A stretch of 58,000 nucleotides of DNA from Cryptomeria japonica. Lineage: Eukaryota > Streptophyta > Pinopsida > Cupressales > Cupressaceae. Under the pieces are notes generated by a model. The model worked only from the letters and a program-made list of their open reading frames with translations. It searched no databases and had not been told where the DNA came from. Positions within the stretch are counted from its first letter, which is position 1. Each line of letters opens with the position of its first letter. The stretch lies in contig NC_081409.1 of the NCBI RefSeq assembly GCF_030272615.1, positions 653,578,468-653,636,467 of the forward strand, read 5' to 3'. A program made the position numbers and the translations under genes. Below, piece after piece: positions 12,283-21,787 of the stretch.

Positions 12283-12650
12283 AACTTGAATTCTCCTTCA
12301 ATGCTTGATTGTCTGTTCACTTGGAATTGAATTGATTTTATAACTAAGAGATCACTTGAATTGTAGGTAGACCCCTTCAAATGATAGGGTAGGCTTCCTT
12401 TTATACCTTATATATGTCTTGGAAGCACTTTATCCTAATGGCTTTAAATTAAAGTACTTTCTCTTCTATCTGGTATTGGTGGAGCAGAGGTTGCATTGCA
12501 TCGTCCTAGGATACATATTTCCACAGATACAACACAAGTTAAATGTATCCCGGGTCGATGCAAAGCAACCTCTACTCTAGAGATCACCAAAAAATAGAGA
12601 AAGAACTTTAATTTAATGCCATCAGGATAAAATTGTTTAATCAAGATAAA
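12283..12650. repeat. direct duplication unit 1 carrying DRM mini-hairpin (unit 2 at 13047-13430)
   Basis: A stretch of about 370 bp is repeated in the same orientation about 775 bp downstream with roughly 5 percent differences. Each unit contains a flank (CACTTGGAATTGAATTGATT and following) and a complete inverted repeat of DRM-derived sequence. The units diverge to the right of the hairpin: unit 1 continues into further DRM codons, unit 2 into unrelated sequence. Confidence 0.85.
12429..12632. repeat. DRM-derived mini-hairpin 1
   Basis: Arms 12429-12520 and 12541-12632 are inverted copies of each other (92 bp each) around a 20-base loop. The outer ends are TTATCCTAATGG and CCATCAGGATAA. 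The right arm read on the minus strand encodes a DRM methyltransferase segment, so the left arm is an antisense copy of the same segment. The stem is imperfect, with scattered mismatches and a small bulge. Confidence 0.85.
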
Positions 12651-12719
12651 TAAATGGTATGCAACTGGATCTATTTGGAATGCATTACCCAAACACCGCA
12701 ATCGATCAATCACCTTTGA
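12541..12719 (-). pseudogene. DRM: DRM-type cytosine methyltransferase fragment (motif X to motif I region)
   Basis: On the minus strand the frame reads RLRCLGNAFQIDPVAYHLFI, then KQFYPDGIKL, a degraded stretch where the SAM-binding motif I (LSLFSGIGG type) should be, then VEVALHRPGIHLTCVVSVEI. Plant DRM proteins, the de novo methyltransferases of RNA-directed DNA methylation, have this order: SLGNSFQVDTVAYH, PDGIN, motif I, EVALHRLGI, VVSVEI. The fragment stops at VVSVEI because the sequence folds back there. Motif I is ruined and the catalytic motif IV Cys segment is absent, so it cannot be an enzyme. Family identification is from memory of the conserved blocks. Confidence 0.85.
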
Positions 12720-13203
12720 AAAGAAAGTGGTATGATGAAATATTTAGAGATAAAATAGATGAAATGCACTCCATACTATTGCTGCACAATATTTTGGTCG
12801 ATGATATTTTTAAAATAGTAAAGGAAGGTGTATGGAACAACCAAATTTTGATAATTATAAACAATGAATATTTTAAGATCCTTTTATGATATGTAAGTTG
12901 AGAATATTTTATGAAAGGTCCCTAAATGAATACACTTTAAACTAATTTTAATATACCTTGAAGTGTGCAATATGGAAGGTTTGTATTCTTAATCTCCTGC
13001 CCATTTCTTAATTTAGAAGATGATATATTTATTAAATATCTTTATTAACTTGATTTCTCCTTCAATTCTTGATGAATGCTTGATTGCATGTTCACTTGGA
13101 ATTGAATTGATTTTATAATTAAGAGATCACTTGAATTGTAGGTAAACCCCTTCAAATGACAGGGTAGGCTTCCTTTTATACCTAATATATGTCTTGAAAG
13201 CAT

Positions 13204-13407
13204 TTTATCATGATGGCTTTAAATTAAAGTTCTTTCTCTTCTATCTGGTATTGGTGGAGCAGAGGTTGCATTGCATCATCCTAGGATACATATTTCCGCA
13301 GATACAACACAAGTTAAATGTATCCCAGGTCGATGCAAAGCAACCTCTACTCTAGAGATCACCAAAAAATAGAGAAAGAACTTTAATTTAATGCCATCAG
13401 GATAAAA
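13204..13407. repeat. DRM-derived mini-hairpin 2
   Basis: This is the second copy of the mini-hairpin: arms 13204-13295 and 13316-13407, loop of 20 bases, the same layout as hairpin 1 with a few substitutions (for example CATCATCC for CATCGTCC). It lies in direct orientation to copy 1. Confidence 0.85.
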
Positions 13408-13424
13408 TTCTTTAATCAAGACAA
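13316..13424 (-). pseudogene. DRM: DRM fragment in mini-hairpin 2
   Basis: The minus-strand frame contains VLIKEFYPDGIKL and then the same degraded segment ending in the VVSVEI region as copy 1. Upstream of VLIKEF the sequence no longer matches DRM, so this copy is shorter than copy 1. It is non-functional. Confidence 0.75.
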
Positions 13425-13430
13425 ATAAAA

Positions 13431-13845
13431 TTTGAGTTTGATTGTCATCATTTACTTTGCCAAATTCTTCACACGTAACTCCTGAATCAATTTCCTACTC
13501 ACAAGAATTTTATTATGTCTCAAATATAGGGAAACAGAAGGCTTCAAATAGAAAACTTGAACATGCAACTAAATCCATTGACTAATCAGAAGAACAAAAT
13601 TAAGAAACGGTTTGATCATCTGAGAGATGTTGTAGACTTGCAACTCACCAGCTACTTAGTTTTTACGGGTAAGACTTTTTTTTGTTTTGGTTATGGTTGT
13701 GGTGTTTGTAGGGAGACATTTACAAATTTATATCTATTTTCACTATTTAATGGTTTATGGGTTTGTAATGGTAATTTAATGTTCTTTCATATTTTTGTAT
13801 ATATTCTTTATAATAGCCTATTATATTGATTTGTTCTATTATGCA
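13431..13845. other. spacer between mini-hairpin 2 and the giant inverted repeat
   Basis: This is mostly AT-rich. A plus-strand frame at 13557-13690 (QKNKIKKRFDHLRDVV, ending at ACGGGTAAGAC, which looks like a splice donor) distantly recalls a Myb/SANT-like transposon-associated domain. It is too short and weak to call. Confidence 0.3.
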
Positions 13846-14333
13846 TAATGGTGTGGGTCAGATGACTTTGTCGTCGGTGCATGAAAGCATTGAACGAGTT
13901 CTACTTTTAAAAATTACATGAAACATTTTTAATTTATTTGATTCAGTGTTATTTGAAAAAAATGATTATCAATGATGTTTCCTTTCTCCAAGAATTGTCT
14001 AGGATCTTTCCATTAGATGATATGTAACATCGAATGACTAAATCTTATCATTACAAATGCTTATTTTATTTAATTATTAACTGAGTGTGAATTAAAATTT
14101 ATATCTGTACGGAAGCAGAACATACAAGTTGAAGAGTCATGTGCAAGCAAATTTCCTAAAAGAAAGCAAGCAGGCATTATCTTGAATGACATGGAAACAA
14201 GCTCATCAGCTGCCTAGAAGAGAGCAATTGGAGAATGGCAAAGGAAAGTGTTTAAGGGTGATAAATAGATAGATAGTATGCAATACAAACAAACAATGTC
14301 TGGAGTGTCTGATGTGACATCTCTAATTTATGT

Positions 14334-14990
14334 CCAGAGGGATTAACTAGTTTTGGAGTTCCTGCAAAACCTATTGGGCCATGCTTGGAGGAAATCAAGG
14401 TGTTCATGCAAGGAGCACCTTTTTTCTATTATGAGAATGATACTTTTGCACCGAGGGATATTTGGAAGTCAATATCCAAAATTTTCTATAGTGTGGAACC
14501 AGAGTTGGCAGACTTGAAGTAATTTTCAGCTTTTAGAAGACCAAGAGGCTATGTACACAATCTCCCAATAGAAGAGAAATTTAAAGCATTACCTCTCCTC
14601 CCCATGACTATTCAGGAAGCACTTCCTCTGACAAAGGACTATTGGCCTCCATGGGATCAAAGAAAAAAATTGAAGCATAGACTCTAGACGATGTGGTGGT
14701 GTCCTTCGTGAAGAACTGTGCACTATAATTGAAAATTCACGAGGGAAACTGCAAGATAGTGAAGAGAAATACAACCTTGAAAAGTGGGAAGAATGGATCT
14801 TGGTTTGGGTGGGGCCAAGTTAGGTGGCTCCTCTAGAGGTTGATGAGATAGAAATCATATTAGGATTTGAAAAAGATCACACTCGTGGAACTTCGTGTGC
14901 GAGTGATCGATTGTGGTGTTTGGGTAATGCATTCCAAATAGATACAGTTGCATTCCAAATGGGTAATGTCTTGATTAAAGACTTTTATCT
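14334..14990 (+). pseudogene. DRM: DRM-type methyltransferase fragment, left arm (sense)
   Basis: The plus strand shows consecutive conserved blocks of the plant DRM methyltransferase domain without recognisable introns: GAPFFYYENDTFAPRDIW at about 14414, RRPRGYVHNLPIEEKF at about 14539, then LPLTKDYWPPWDQRKKLK; after a frame change VAPLEVDEIEIILGF and KDHTRG from 14824, SDRLWCLGNAFQIDTVAF to about 14961, and VLIKDFYLDGM in the loop. The order matches the rearranged DRM catalytic domain, where the C-terminal motifs come before motif I. Stops occur (TAA after ADLK near 14519) and a frameshift lies between 14690 and 14810. No catalytic Cys segment is present. Confidence 0.9.
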
Positions 14991-14999
14991 TGATGGCAT

Positions 15000-15625
15000 G
15001 CAACTATATCTATTTGGAATGCATTACCCAAACACCGCAATCAATCACTCGCACATGAAGTTCCACGAGTGTGATCTTTTTCAAATCCTAATATGATTTC
15101 TATCTTGTCAACCTCTAGAGGAGCCACCTGACTTGGCCCCACCCAAACCAAGATCCATTCTTCCCACTTTTAAAGATTGTATTTCTCTTCACTATCTTGC
15201 AGTTTCCCTCATGAATTTTCAATTATAGTGTAGAGTTCTTCACGAAGGACACCACCACATTGTGTAGAGTCTATGCTTTAATTTTTTTCTTTGATCCCAT
15301 GGAGGCCAATAGTCCTTTGTTTGAGGAAGTGCTTCTTGAATAGTCATGGGGGGGAGAGGTAATTTTTGAAATCACTCTTCTATTGGGAGATTGTGTACAT
15401 AACCTCTTGGTCTTCTAAAAGCTAACAATTATACTTTGAGTCCGCCAACTCTTGTTCCACACTATAGAAATTTTTGGATATTGACTTCCAAATATCCTTC
15501 GGTGCTAAACCATCATTATCATAATAGAAAAAAGGTGTTCCTTGCATGAACACATTGATTTCCTCCAAAGCATGGCCCAATAGGTTTCGTAGGAACTCCA
15601 AAACTAGTTAGTTCCTCCAGATATA
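15000..15625 (-). pseudogene. DRM: DRM-type methyltransferase fragment, right arm (antisense copy)
   Basis: This is the inverted duplicate of the left-arm DRM segment. On the minus strand it has the same blocks in the same order, with independent substitutions. The differences between arms show that the inversion is old or that the arms no longer convert each other. It has no independent coding capacity. Confidence 0.88.
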
Positions 15626-16112
15626 AATTAGAGACATCACATCAGACACTTCAGACATTGTTTGTTTGTATTGCGTACTCTCTATCTATTTATCACCCTT
15701 TAACACTTTTCTCTTCTTTTCTCCAATTGCTCTCTTCTAGGCAGTTGATGAGCTTGTTTCTATGTCATTCAAGATAATGCTTGCTTGCTTTCTTTTAAGA
15801 AATTTTCTTGCACATGGCTCTAAAGCTTGTATGTTCTACTTCCGTACAAATATAAATTTTAATTCATGCTCAGATAATAATTAAATTAAATAAGCATTTG
15901 TAAAGAAAAAATTTAGTTATTCGATGTTACATATTATCTAATGGAAAGATCCTAGACAATTCTTGGAGAAAGGAAACATCATTGATAATCATTTTTTGCA
16001 AATATCACTAAGTCAAATAAATTAAAATGTTTAATGCAATTTTTAAAAATAGAACTCGTTCAATGCTTTCATTCACTGATGACAAATCCGTTTGACCCAC
16101 ATCATCTCTCAC

Positions 16113-16352
16113 CATCAGAATTTTGACGACAACTAATGGAACGTCCGACAAGGATGCTGTATATCCAATGTCACTGCCATGTCAGATGGTCATCGAGAAG
16201 CAATCATAACATCCATCGAAAATCCGATGGAAATGGCATCGTCGAAAATCCAAACGATGAGTTTTCGACGGTAAAGTTTGTTGGAAGCCCGATGTTTGTT
16301 TGTCACAAATTCGACAATTAGCCGTCGGAAATTAGGCCCAAATGTACTAGTG
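16113..16352 (-). mobile_element. CACTA (En/Spm) transposon terminus with subterminal repeats
   Basis: The end at 16352 reads CACTAGTACATTTGGGCC when taken inward on the minus strand, followed by TTTCCGACGG. Within 240 bp are repeated short units such as TTTTCGACG, ACCGTCGAAAA and CATCGGATTTTCGATGG, typical of CACTA subterminal regions. The next 3 bp (TCT, 16353-16355) are the expected size of a CACTA target duplication, but I could not find the opposite terminus. The terminus abuts the outer edge of the giant DRM inverted repeat, so the hairpin may be cargo of a Pack-CACTA element. Confidence 0.65.
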
Positions 16353-16355
16353 TCT

Positions 16356-17787
16356 TATTTTCCAAATCCCTCTGTTTGCTCTGAATTCTAGTAATGTTGT
16401 CAATAACCCATTTCTGGAAGTTGAAGGATTCCAGAGTATAGTTACGTGTAGTATTCAAAATAGTATTCGCTGAATCCCTACCCTGCTCAGTGCCCACAAA
16501 ATTAGGGTTGTCTTCCTCCTTATAATTTAGGGTGACACTCCTACTATCTGAGCCCATAGGGTTAGAGTAAGGGTTTTCAGAGTTACCCCCTTCTTCCTTT
16601 TCACCAACCTTCTCAGCCTTCTCACTCTCCATTTTTGTCTCACTATCCTTTCCCTTTTCCTCCTCCAAATCTCAATGCACCTCTGTTTCCACATTATCTA
16701 TTTTAGCTCTCCGTTTTTTATGGGTAGGGGCATTAGGCTAATCCTCATCCAAATCAGAATCTTTACATCTCTCAGAAATATATGCATTAGTGACCAGGGG
16801 ATCATCTTTGCTAGCCCTACCTGTTTCCTTTAGGTATTCATAAATAAGCAAGATGAGCCCCTAACGGGCTATAAGGTAGCTTTTTAGCATGATCAACCAG
16901 ACTCTCATTCAAAGAGGATGCTAAGTAATAAGGTAGGGAGATTTTAACCCCATGATGGAAGTGATTAAGGATTGCAAAATGATAGTTATAGATTTTAGTG
17001 AATCTACCATCAACAGTGAGAAACTCCATTAAAACCCTTAAAACTTTCTGCCAGAACAACTTTACCCATTGGGGATGGTAGTAGGAGATGTTGTCTTTCT
17101 TGACAAGCTTGACCTTCTCATCCTCTGATTTTGGGAAGTTTTTGAACGCTTCAGCTACATACTTCTGGTCTCTATAGAATTTAGTACCCTCCTTTTGAAG
17201 ACTCGTGACCTCCGCAACCAGATCCTCATCAATTTGCCATATCTCCCTGAACAAGGTGACTTTGTTGTTGTTCCAGCCTCTGGCAAACCCATGTGACACT
17301 AAATTTCTACTTCCGTGTAGCTTTCCATATAGCCAGTAAAGCCATATCTATGAAGCCTTCTCCAAACTTTTCGTTCACTCTTCCAGTTTTCACAGCCAAG
17401 GGGCTTGTTCCTATTTAAATTACCACCCATTTTGAATAGCAAGTAGAAATACCCAAAGATGTATTTCACAGTCCACAGGAATAACCCCAAGTTCTTGTGT
17501 AAAATTTTGGAATAACAGAACAGAGTCTCTTTCTTAGTTTTAAGGCTTATGTTAATGGCTGCACAAAACCAGTATTTATTATTATAATCCTCCTCACACA
17601 TTTGATCATAGAAATGATGCGAAAAGGCAATCATTAACTGATAGTTAATCTGCCCCCAAACTTTGTCTTTGAAATCCGGACCCCAAAAGATAATCATGAT
17701 ATTAACTTGATCCGTTGATGCGATCAAAAAATAATTACTCTCTAACATCCCTTTTACAATGGGTCTCTCCAATATATTTAACATCAA
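16356..17787 (-). pseudogene. unidentified ORF downstream of LINE ORF2, with coiled-coil-like tail
   Basis: I do not recognise this protein. On the minus strand the frame runs from 17787 (MLESNYFLIASTDQ, FWGPDFKDKVWGQINYQ, KNLGLFLWTVKYIFGYFYL, RNKPLGCENWKSERKVWRR), changes frame at about 17299 (FARGWNNNKVTLFREIWQID, YYHPQWVKLFWQKVLRVLME, TKIYNYHFAILNHFHHGVKI, LPYSPLGAHL), then continues with another frame change into a basic segment (THKKRRAK) and an acidic Glu/Lys-rich tail (EKAEKVGEKEEGG) ending near 16356. Two in-frame stops are TAG and TGA at likely Gln and Arg codons. Total length is close to 470 codons. It begins only a few codons after the RNase H domain, overlapping it in another frame. 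It may be a third LINE ORF or an older neighbour gene. Confidence 0.6.
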
Positions 17788-20700
17788 CCTCTAAATTGAC
17801 CCCTTCATTAGCTAAGAGGTCCGTAACCTTATTGCCTTCTCTTAGAGTATGATTTATGATAATACTAACATAGTTATTTAATAATTTTTTAGCACTTTCA
17901 ACTAAGTTAGTAATATTCCAAGAAACAAAACTAGTACCTTTAATGGCCTGGATGATATTTAGGGAGTCCCCTTCCAGGCAATTTTAAAAAAATTTGAACC
18001 CCTAAGCAAGCTAGAGGCTTTTTAGCATGGCCAGAGCTTCAGCCACATGATTATTTTGGACCCCAAAAGGAGAAGCAATAGCCGCAATATAGACACCTTG
18101 AGCATTTCTGATGACTCCTCCACCACTAGACTTCCCAAGGTTGCCTTTAGCCGCCCCATCGAAATTCACCTTTATCCAATCATGATCAGGAAAACGCTAG
18201 ACAATATTATCTCTCCTATTCTTATTGTCAGATCTGAAAAATTTGTGTATTAAGTTCCATTAAGTGAGGATGCCTTTTTCAGTTTCATTCATATCAGTAA
18301 CAAGCCATTGCTTATTATTCCTGTGAGGAATATTTATGTTCTCTTTTATAACCCTGCAAATTTTTTCAAAGACCACCTGAGAGGTGCACTTAACTTCCCT
18401 AAATATTCTGTTATTTATCTCTTTCCAAATTCCCCAACAAGTCATGGGGAGGATCAGGGACCAAAGGTTCTTGAAAATATGACAATTGGTGGGGAAAGTC
18501 CATTGCCAAATAATTTCCTTGAGACTCTTGTTCATGACCCAATCAAATTTCCATTTCTCCCACAACTTACTCCAAATTTCCCAGGTAAATGAGTAGTGGA
18601 AAAATAGATGATCAACTTATTCTTCCTCTTTCTGGCATAGCTCACATCTGTGAGGGAATTTGAAACCTCTTCGGACCAAATTGTCAATAGTCAGGATCCT
18701 ATTATGAGTAGCAAGCCAAAGGAACATATTGACTTTAGGGATCAGAATTATGTTCCAAATTTTACCCCAAATGGGGTTACTGGTCTAAGAGAAAGTGTTT
18801 TTGTAGGCAAAAGCAACCATAAATTCACCTCTAGGATTACTTTTCCAGAGAAAAACATCTTCATAGTCTTTGTTAATAGAAAAAGACAGTAGCTCCTTCT
18901 AGAGCAAGGAAAATCTAGCATGTATAACATCAAGCCTCACCCAATTGTTCTCCTTCTAGTAGTCACACACCATAGGTCCAAACCTCCTTTTACATTCCTC
19001 AATAAATTGATTGTTGCCTTGATCAAATAGATATTCATTCTTCATCCAAGGATCCTCCCAAAACCTTATTTTGTCACCTTTTCCCAGGACCCGTCTAGCT
19101 CTAGCTTTGGCCACTTTTATGGATTTGATAATACTATTCCAAATGAAGGATCTGATAGGGATGTCTTTAGAGTTAAGGACATCCTAGATAGGCTGATTCT
19201 GAATATATTTGTCAAACCAGATTCGGTTTCAATCTTTCTTGATGTCATAAGCTCTCCATAATTGTTTTGCTAGGAGAGATTTATTAAAGGTTTTTAGAGT
19301 TTTAATCCCAAGCCCTCCTTTTCTCTTTGGTTTACACACTTTGTCCCAAGCAACCAAGGATATCCTTTTTTTTTCTTCAACTCTTGACCATAGAAATCTC
19401 TTCTAGATTCTTTCCAATGCTTCAACAAATTTAGTCGGGATACCAAATAAGCTGAGAGCATAAACAGGGAGATTCTGGAGTGTAGCTTGAAGAAGCTACA
19501 ACTTCCCAGCCTAAGATAAAATGGATCCTTTCCATACAACAAGTTTTTTGTTGAGTTTGTCAATAAGCATATTCCAGAAGGATTTTGGGGGAACTAAACC
19601 CAAGGGAAGACCCAAGTAGGTGGAAGGGAGCATGTCCACCTTGCAACCAATAATTTTAGCAATTCTCTGTTGTCTTATGACCAGAGTGTTCATGAAGTAT
19701 ATAGCCAATTTGTCCCAATTGACTTGCTGGCCAGTAGCCAAAGCATAAGAATTAAGAGCAGTTTTGAAGGCATCAGCCTCCCCAACAAATGAATATCCCA
19801 TAAGGATAGTATCATCAACAAACTATTGGTGAGAACAAAAAACATTAGCAGAGGAAGGTTGAAGGCCTTTGATGATTTTATTCACTTTCAAATTATGGAT
19901 CAATCTACTCATGCTCTTTGCCAAGATGGTGAAAAGAATAAGAGATATGGGATCTCCTTGTCGGAGCCCCCTTGATGATTTAAAGAATTTTGTAGGAGAT
20001 CCATTAATGAGAATAGAAAACATAGGAGTGGAGATCAACTCTCTGATAATTTTGATTATCTTCTCATCAAATCCAAAAGCCTCCATAATTCTGAAAAGAA
20101 CTTGCCAATCCACTCTATCATAAGCTTTCGCCAGATCCAACTTTATCAAAAATCCTTCTTTATTAGCAGCATTGAGGGAATGAATATTCTATTGCACAAG
20201 AATAATAGAGTCCAAAATCTGCCTTGGTATGATCTTATAGAAAGAGTTACATAGACTTATTGGCCTAAATTTTCCCATTGAATCCGCCCCAGCAAAATTA
20301 GGAATTAATGCAATAAAAGTGGAATTGAATTCCTTAAGGATTCTTTTAGAGCCAAAAAATTCTTTTACCGCATTGACCGTATCTTCTCCCACAATATGCT
20401 AGAATTCTTGGAAGAAAAACATAGGGAATCCATCAAGACCCGGTGCTTTATCCCCTTGAAAAGAAAAGACAACTTTTTTAATTTCTCCAGCAAAAGGGAT
20501 AGCAGAAAGGGCCTTATTCTAATTAGGAATAATGATCTTGGGAATGATATTAACCAAATCTTAGCTTCATCCATAATTTCATCCTTGTTAAGAAGAATTT
20601 TGCCCTCGACAATTAATCTGGAGATTCTGTTCACAACTTTATGTTTCAAAGAAGTCATGTGGAAATTTTTTGTGTTTTTGTCCCCAGCCTCCAACCAAAT

Positions 20701-21773
20701 TGCCCTAGATCTTTGCCTCCAATAGATTTCCTTCCTAGAAATGATGTTGGAAATTTGACTAATACATCATTTTCCATAGCTTTGGGATACTTTTTATAGC
20801 CCTCTTTCTGTATTGAGTTTTGGATTTGTTCTAGTTCCTCCTTCAAATTTTTATTTGAATCAAAAATATCAGCAAAGACCCTCTTGTTCCATATCTTAAT
20901 GTTGACTTTGATATTTTAAAGTTTTTTACCAACTTTATACATGGTAGTTCCATTCCCATCAATATTCCAGTAGTTGGCAATAGATTTTTCAAAATAAGGG
21001 TGAGAAATCCACATCTTCTCAAACCAGAAAGGGAAACTTTGATTATTCTTAAAGTTCTCAGCAACAAAAGTAATGGGATAATGATCTAAACCAATTCTAT
21101 TGATAACAGATAGGGAGTATCTATGAGAAAGAATCCAATCATTAGTAACAAGGGATATATCAAGTCTTACCTGAATGAGGTCTTCACCATCCCTTCGGTT
21201 AGACCAGGTGTAGGAAGCTCCATTAAGATCCATATCAATAAGAGCATTGACATTGATAAAGTCCATCAAGTCAGATCTGCTATCCGGTTGAGCTTGAGTT
21301 CCCCCAGATTTATCAATGCCTTGCAGAGGAGTATTGAAGTCTCCCATCACAACCCAACTGTTCATAGGGAAAGATCTTCTTTTTTACTGGATTTTATCTC
21401 AAAATTTTCTTCTAGCAGATTTGGAATTAGGGGCGAAGATATTGGTAATCACACATTCCTTTCCTTCATTGACGATTTTAACTTTCATGGATATTATGTT
21501 ACCATCTTCATCAATCATTTCTCCTGAAATAGTTTTCTTGTTCCAGAATATTGCTACCCCACCAGATGCCCCATTTGAGCTGCTACCACAAACCCCTCCA
21601 TTTTTAAAGAAGTTTAAATTCTCCACTTTCTCCTTACTCATTTTGGTTTCTTGAACAAGGATAATATCAAGTTTTTGGTCTCAAATGAGATTCCATAATA
21701 TTTCCTATTTATTGAGACCATTTAGGCCTTTGATATTCCATGATATTACCTTCATTTGGAAACTTGAAGGCAT
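17776..21773 (-). pseudogene. LINE ORF2: AP endonuclease, reverse transcriptase, zf-RVT, RNase H
   Basis: ORF2 nicks target DNA and copies the LINE RNA into it. From the ATG at 21773 the minus strand shows the endonuclease (VISWNIKGLNGLN, VQETK, FAPNS, VMGDFNTPLQG, then LDHYP where SDHxP is normal); RT (FRPISLCNSFYKI near 20300, KLDLAKAYDRVDW near 20130, GLRQGDP near 19960, FVDD near 19815, TYLGLPLG near 19615); a zf-RVT segment (FPHRCELCQKEEE near 18640, GIWKEINNRIF); and a plant-type RNase H (WIKVNFDGAAKGNLG near 18170, AEALAM, HTLREGN, LLANEGVN near 17800). Stops and frame changes throughout make it inactive. The RNase H domain after RT is a known trait of many plant L1 elements. Confidence 0.9.
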
Positions 21774-21787
21774 GATTGCTTTATAGT

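Larger units (their letters stand above)
13846..16112. repeat. giant inverted repeat (about 1.1-kb arms) built from a DRM gene fragment
   Basis: Left arm about 13846-14955 and right arm about 14999-16112 are reverse complements along their length, with a spacer of about 43 bp. Landmarks pair in order: ATGAAAGCATTGAACGAG near 13882 with its complement near 16050; AGAGCAATTGGAGAA near 14222 with its complement near 15720; GGCTCCTCTAGAGG near 14826 with its complement near 15113; GGTAATGCATTCCAAATAGA near 14923 with its complement near 15012. By eye the arms differ at some 5 to 8 percent of positions with small indels. The structure would fold into a very long hairpin if transcribed. Confidence 0.92.

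Noticed and set aside
12659-12889. 76-codon plus-strand frame across the DRM fragment
   Set aside because: Its first part is the antisense reading of DRM codons; the rest is AT-rich with no recognisable domain.
13557-13690. Possible Myb/SANT-like domain exon followed by a splice-donor-like GTAAGAC
   Set aside because: Only about 30 residues with weak resemblance (KIKKRFDHLRDVV); no second exon or flanking transposase was found.
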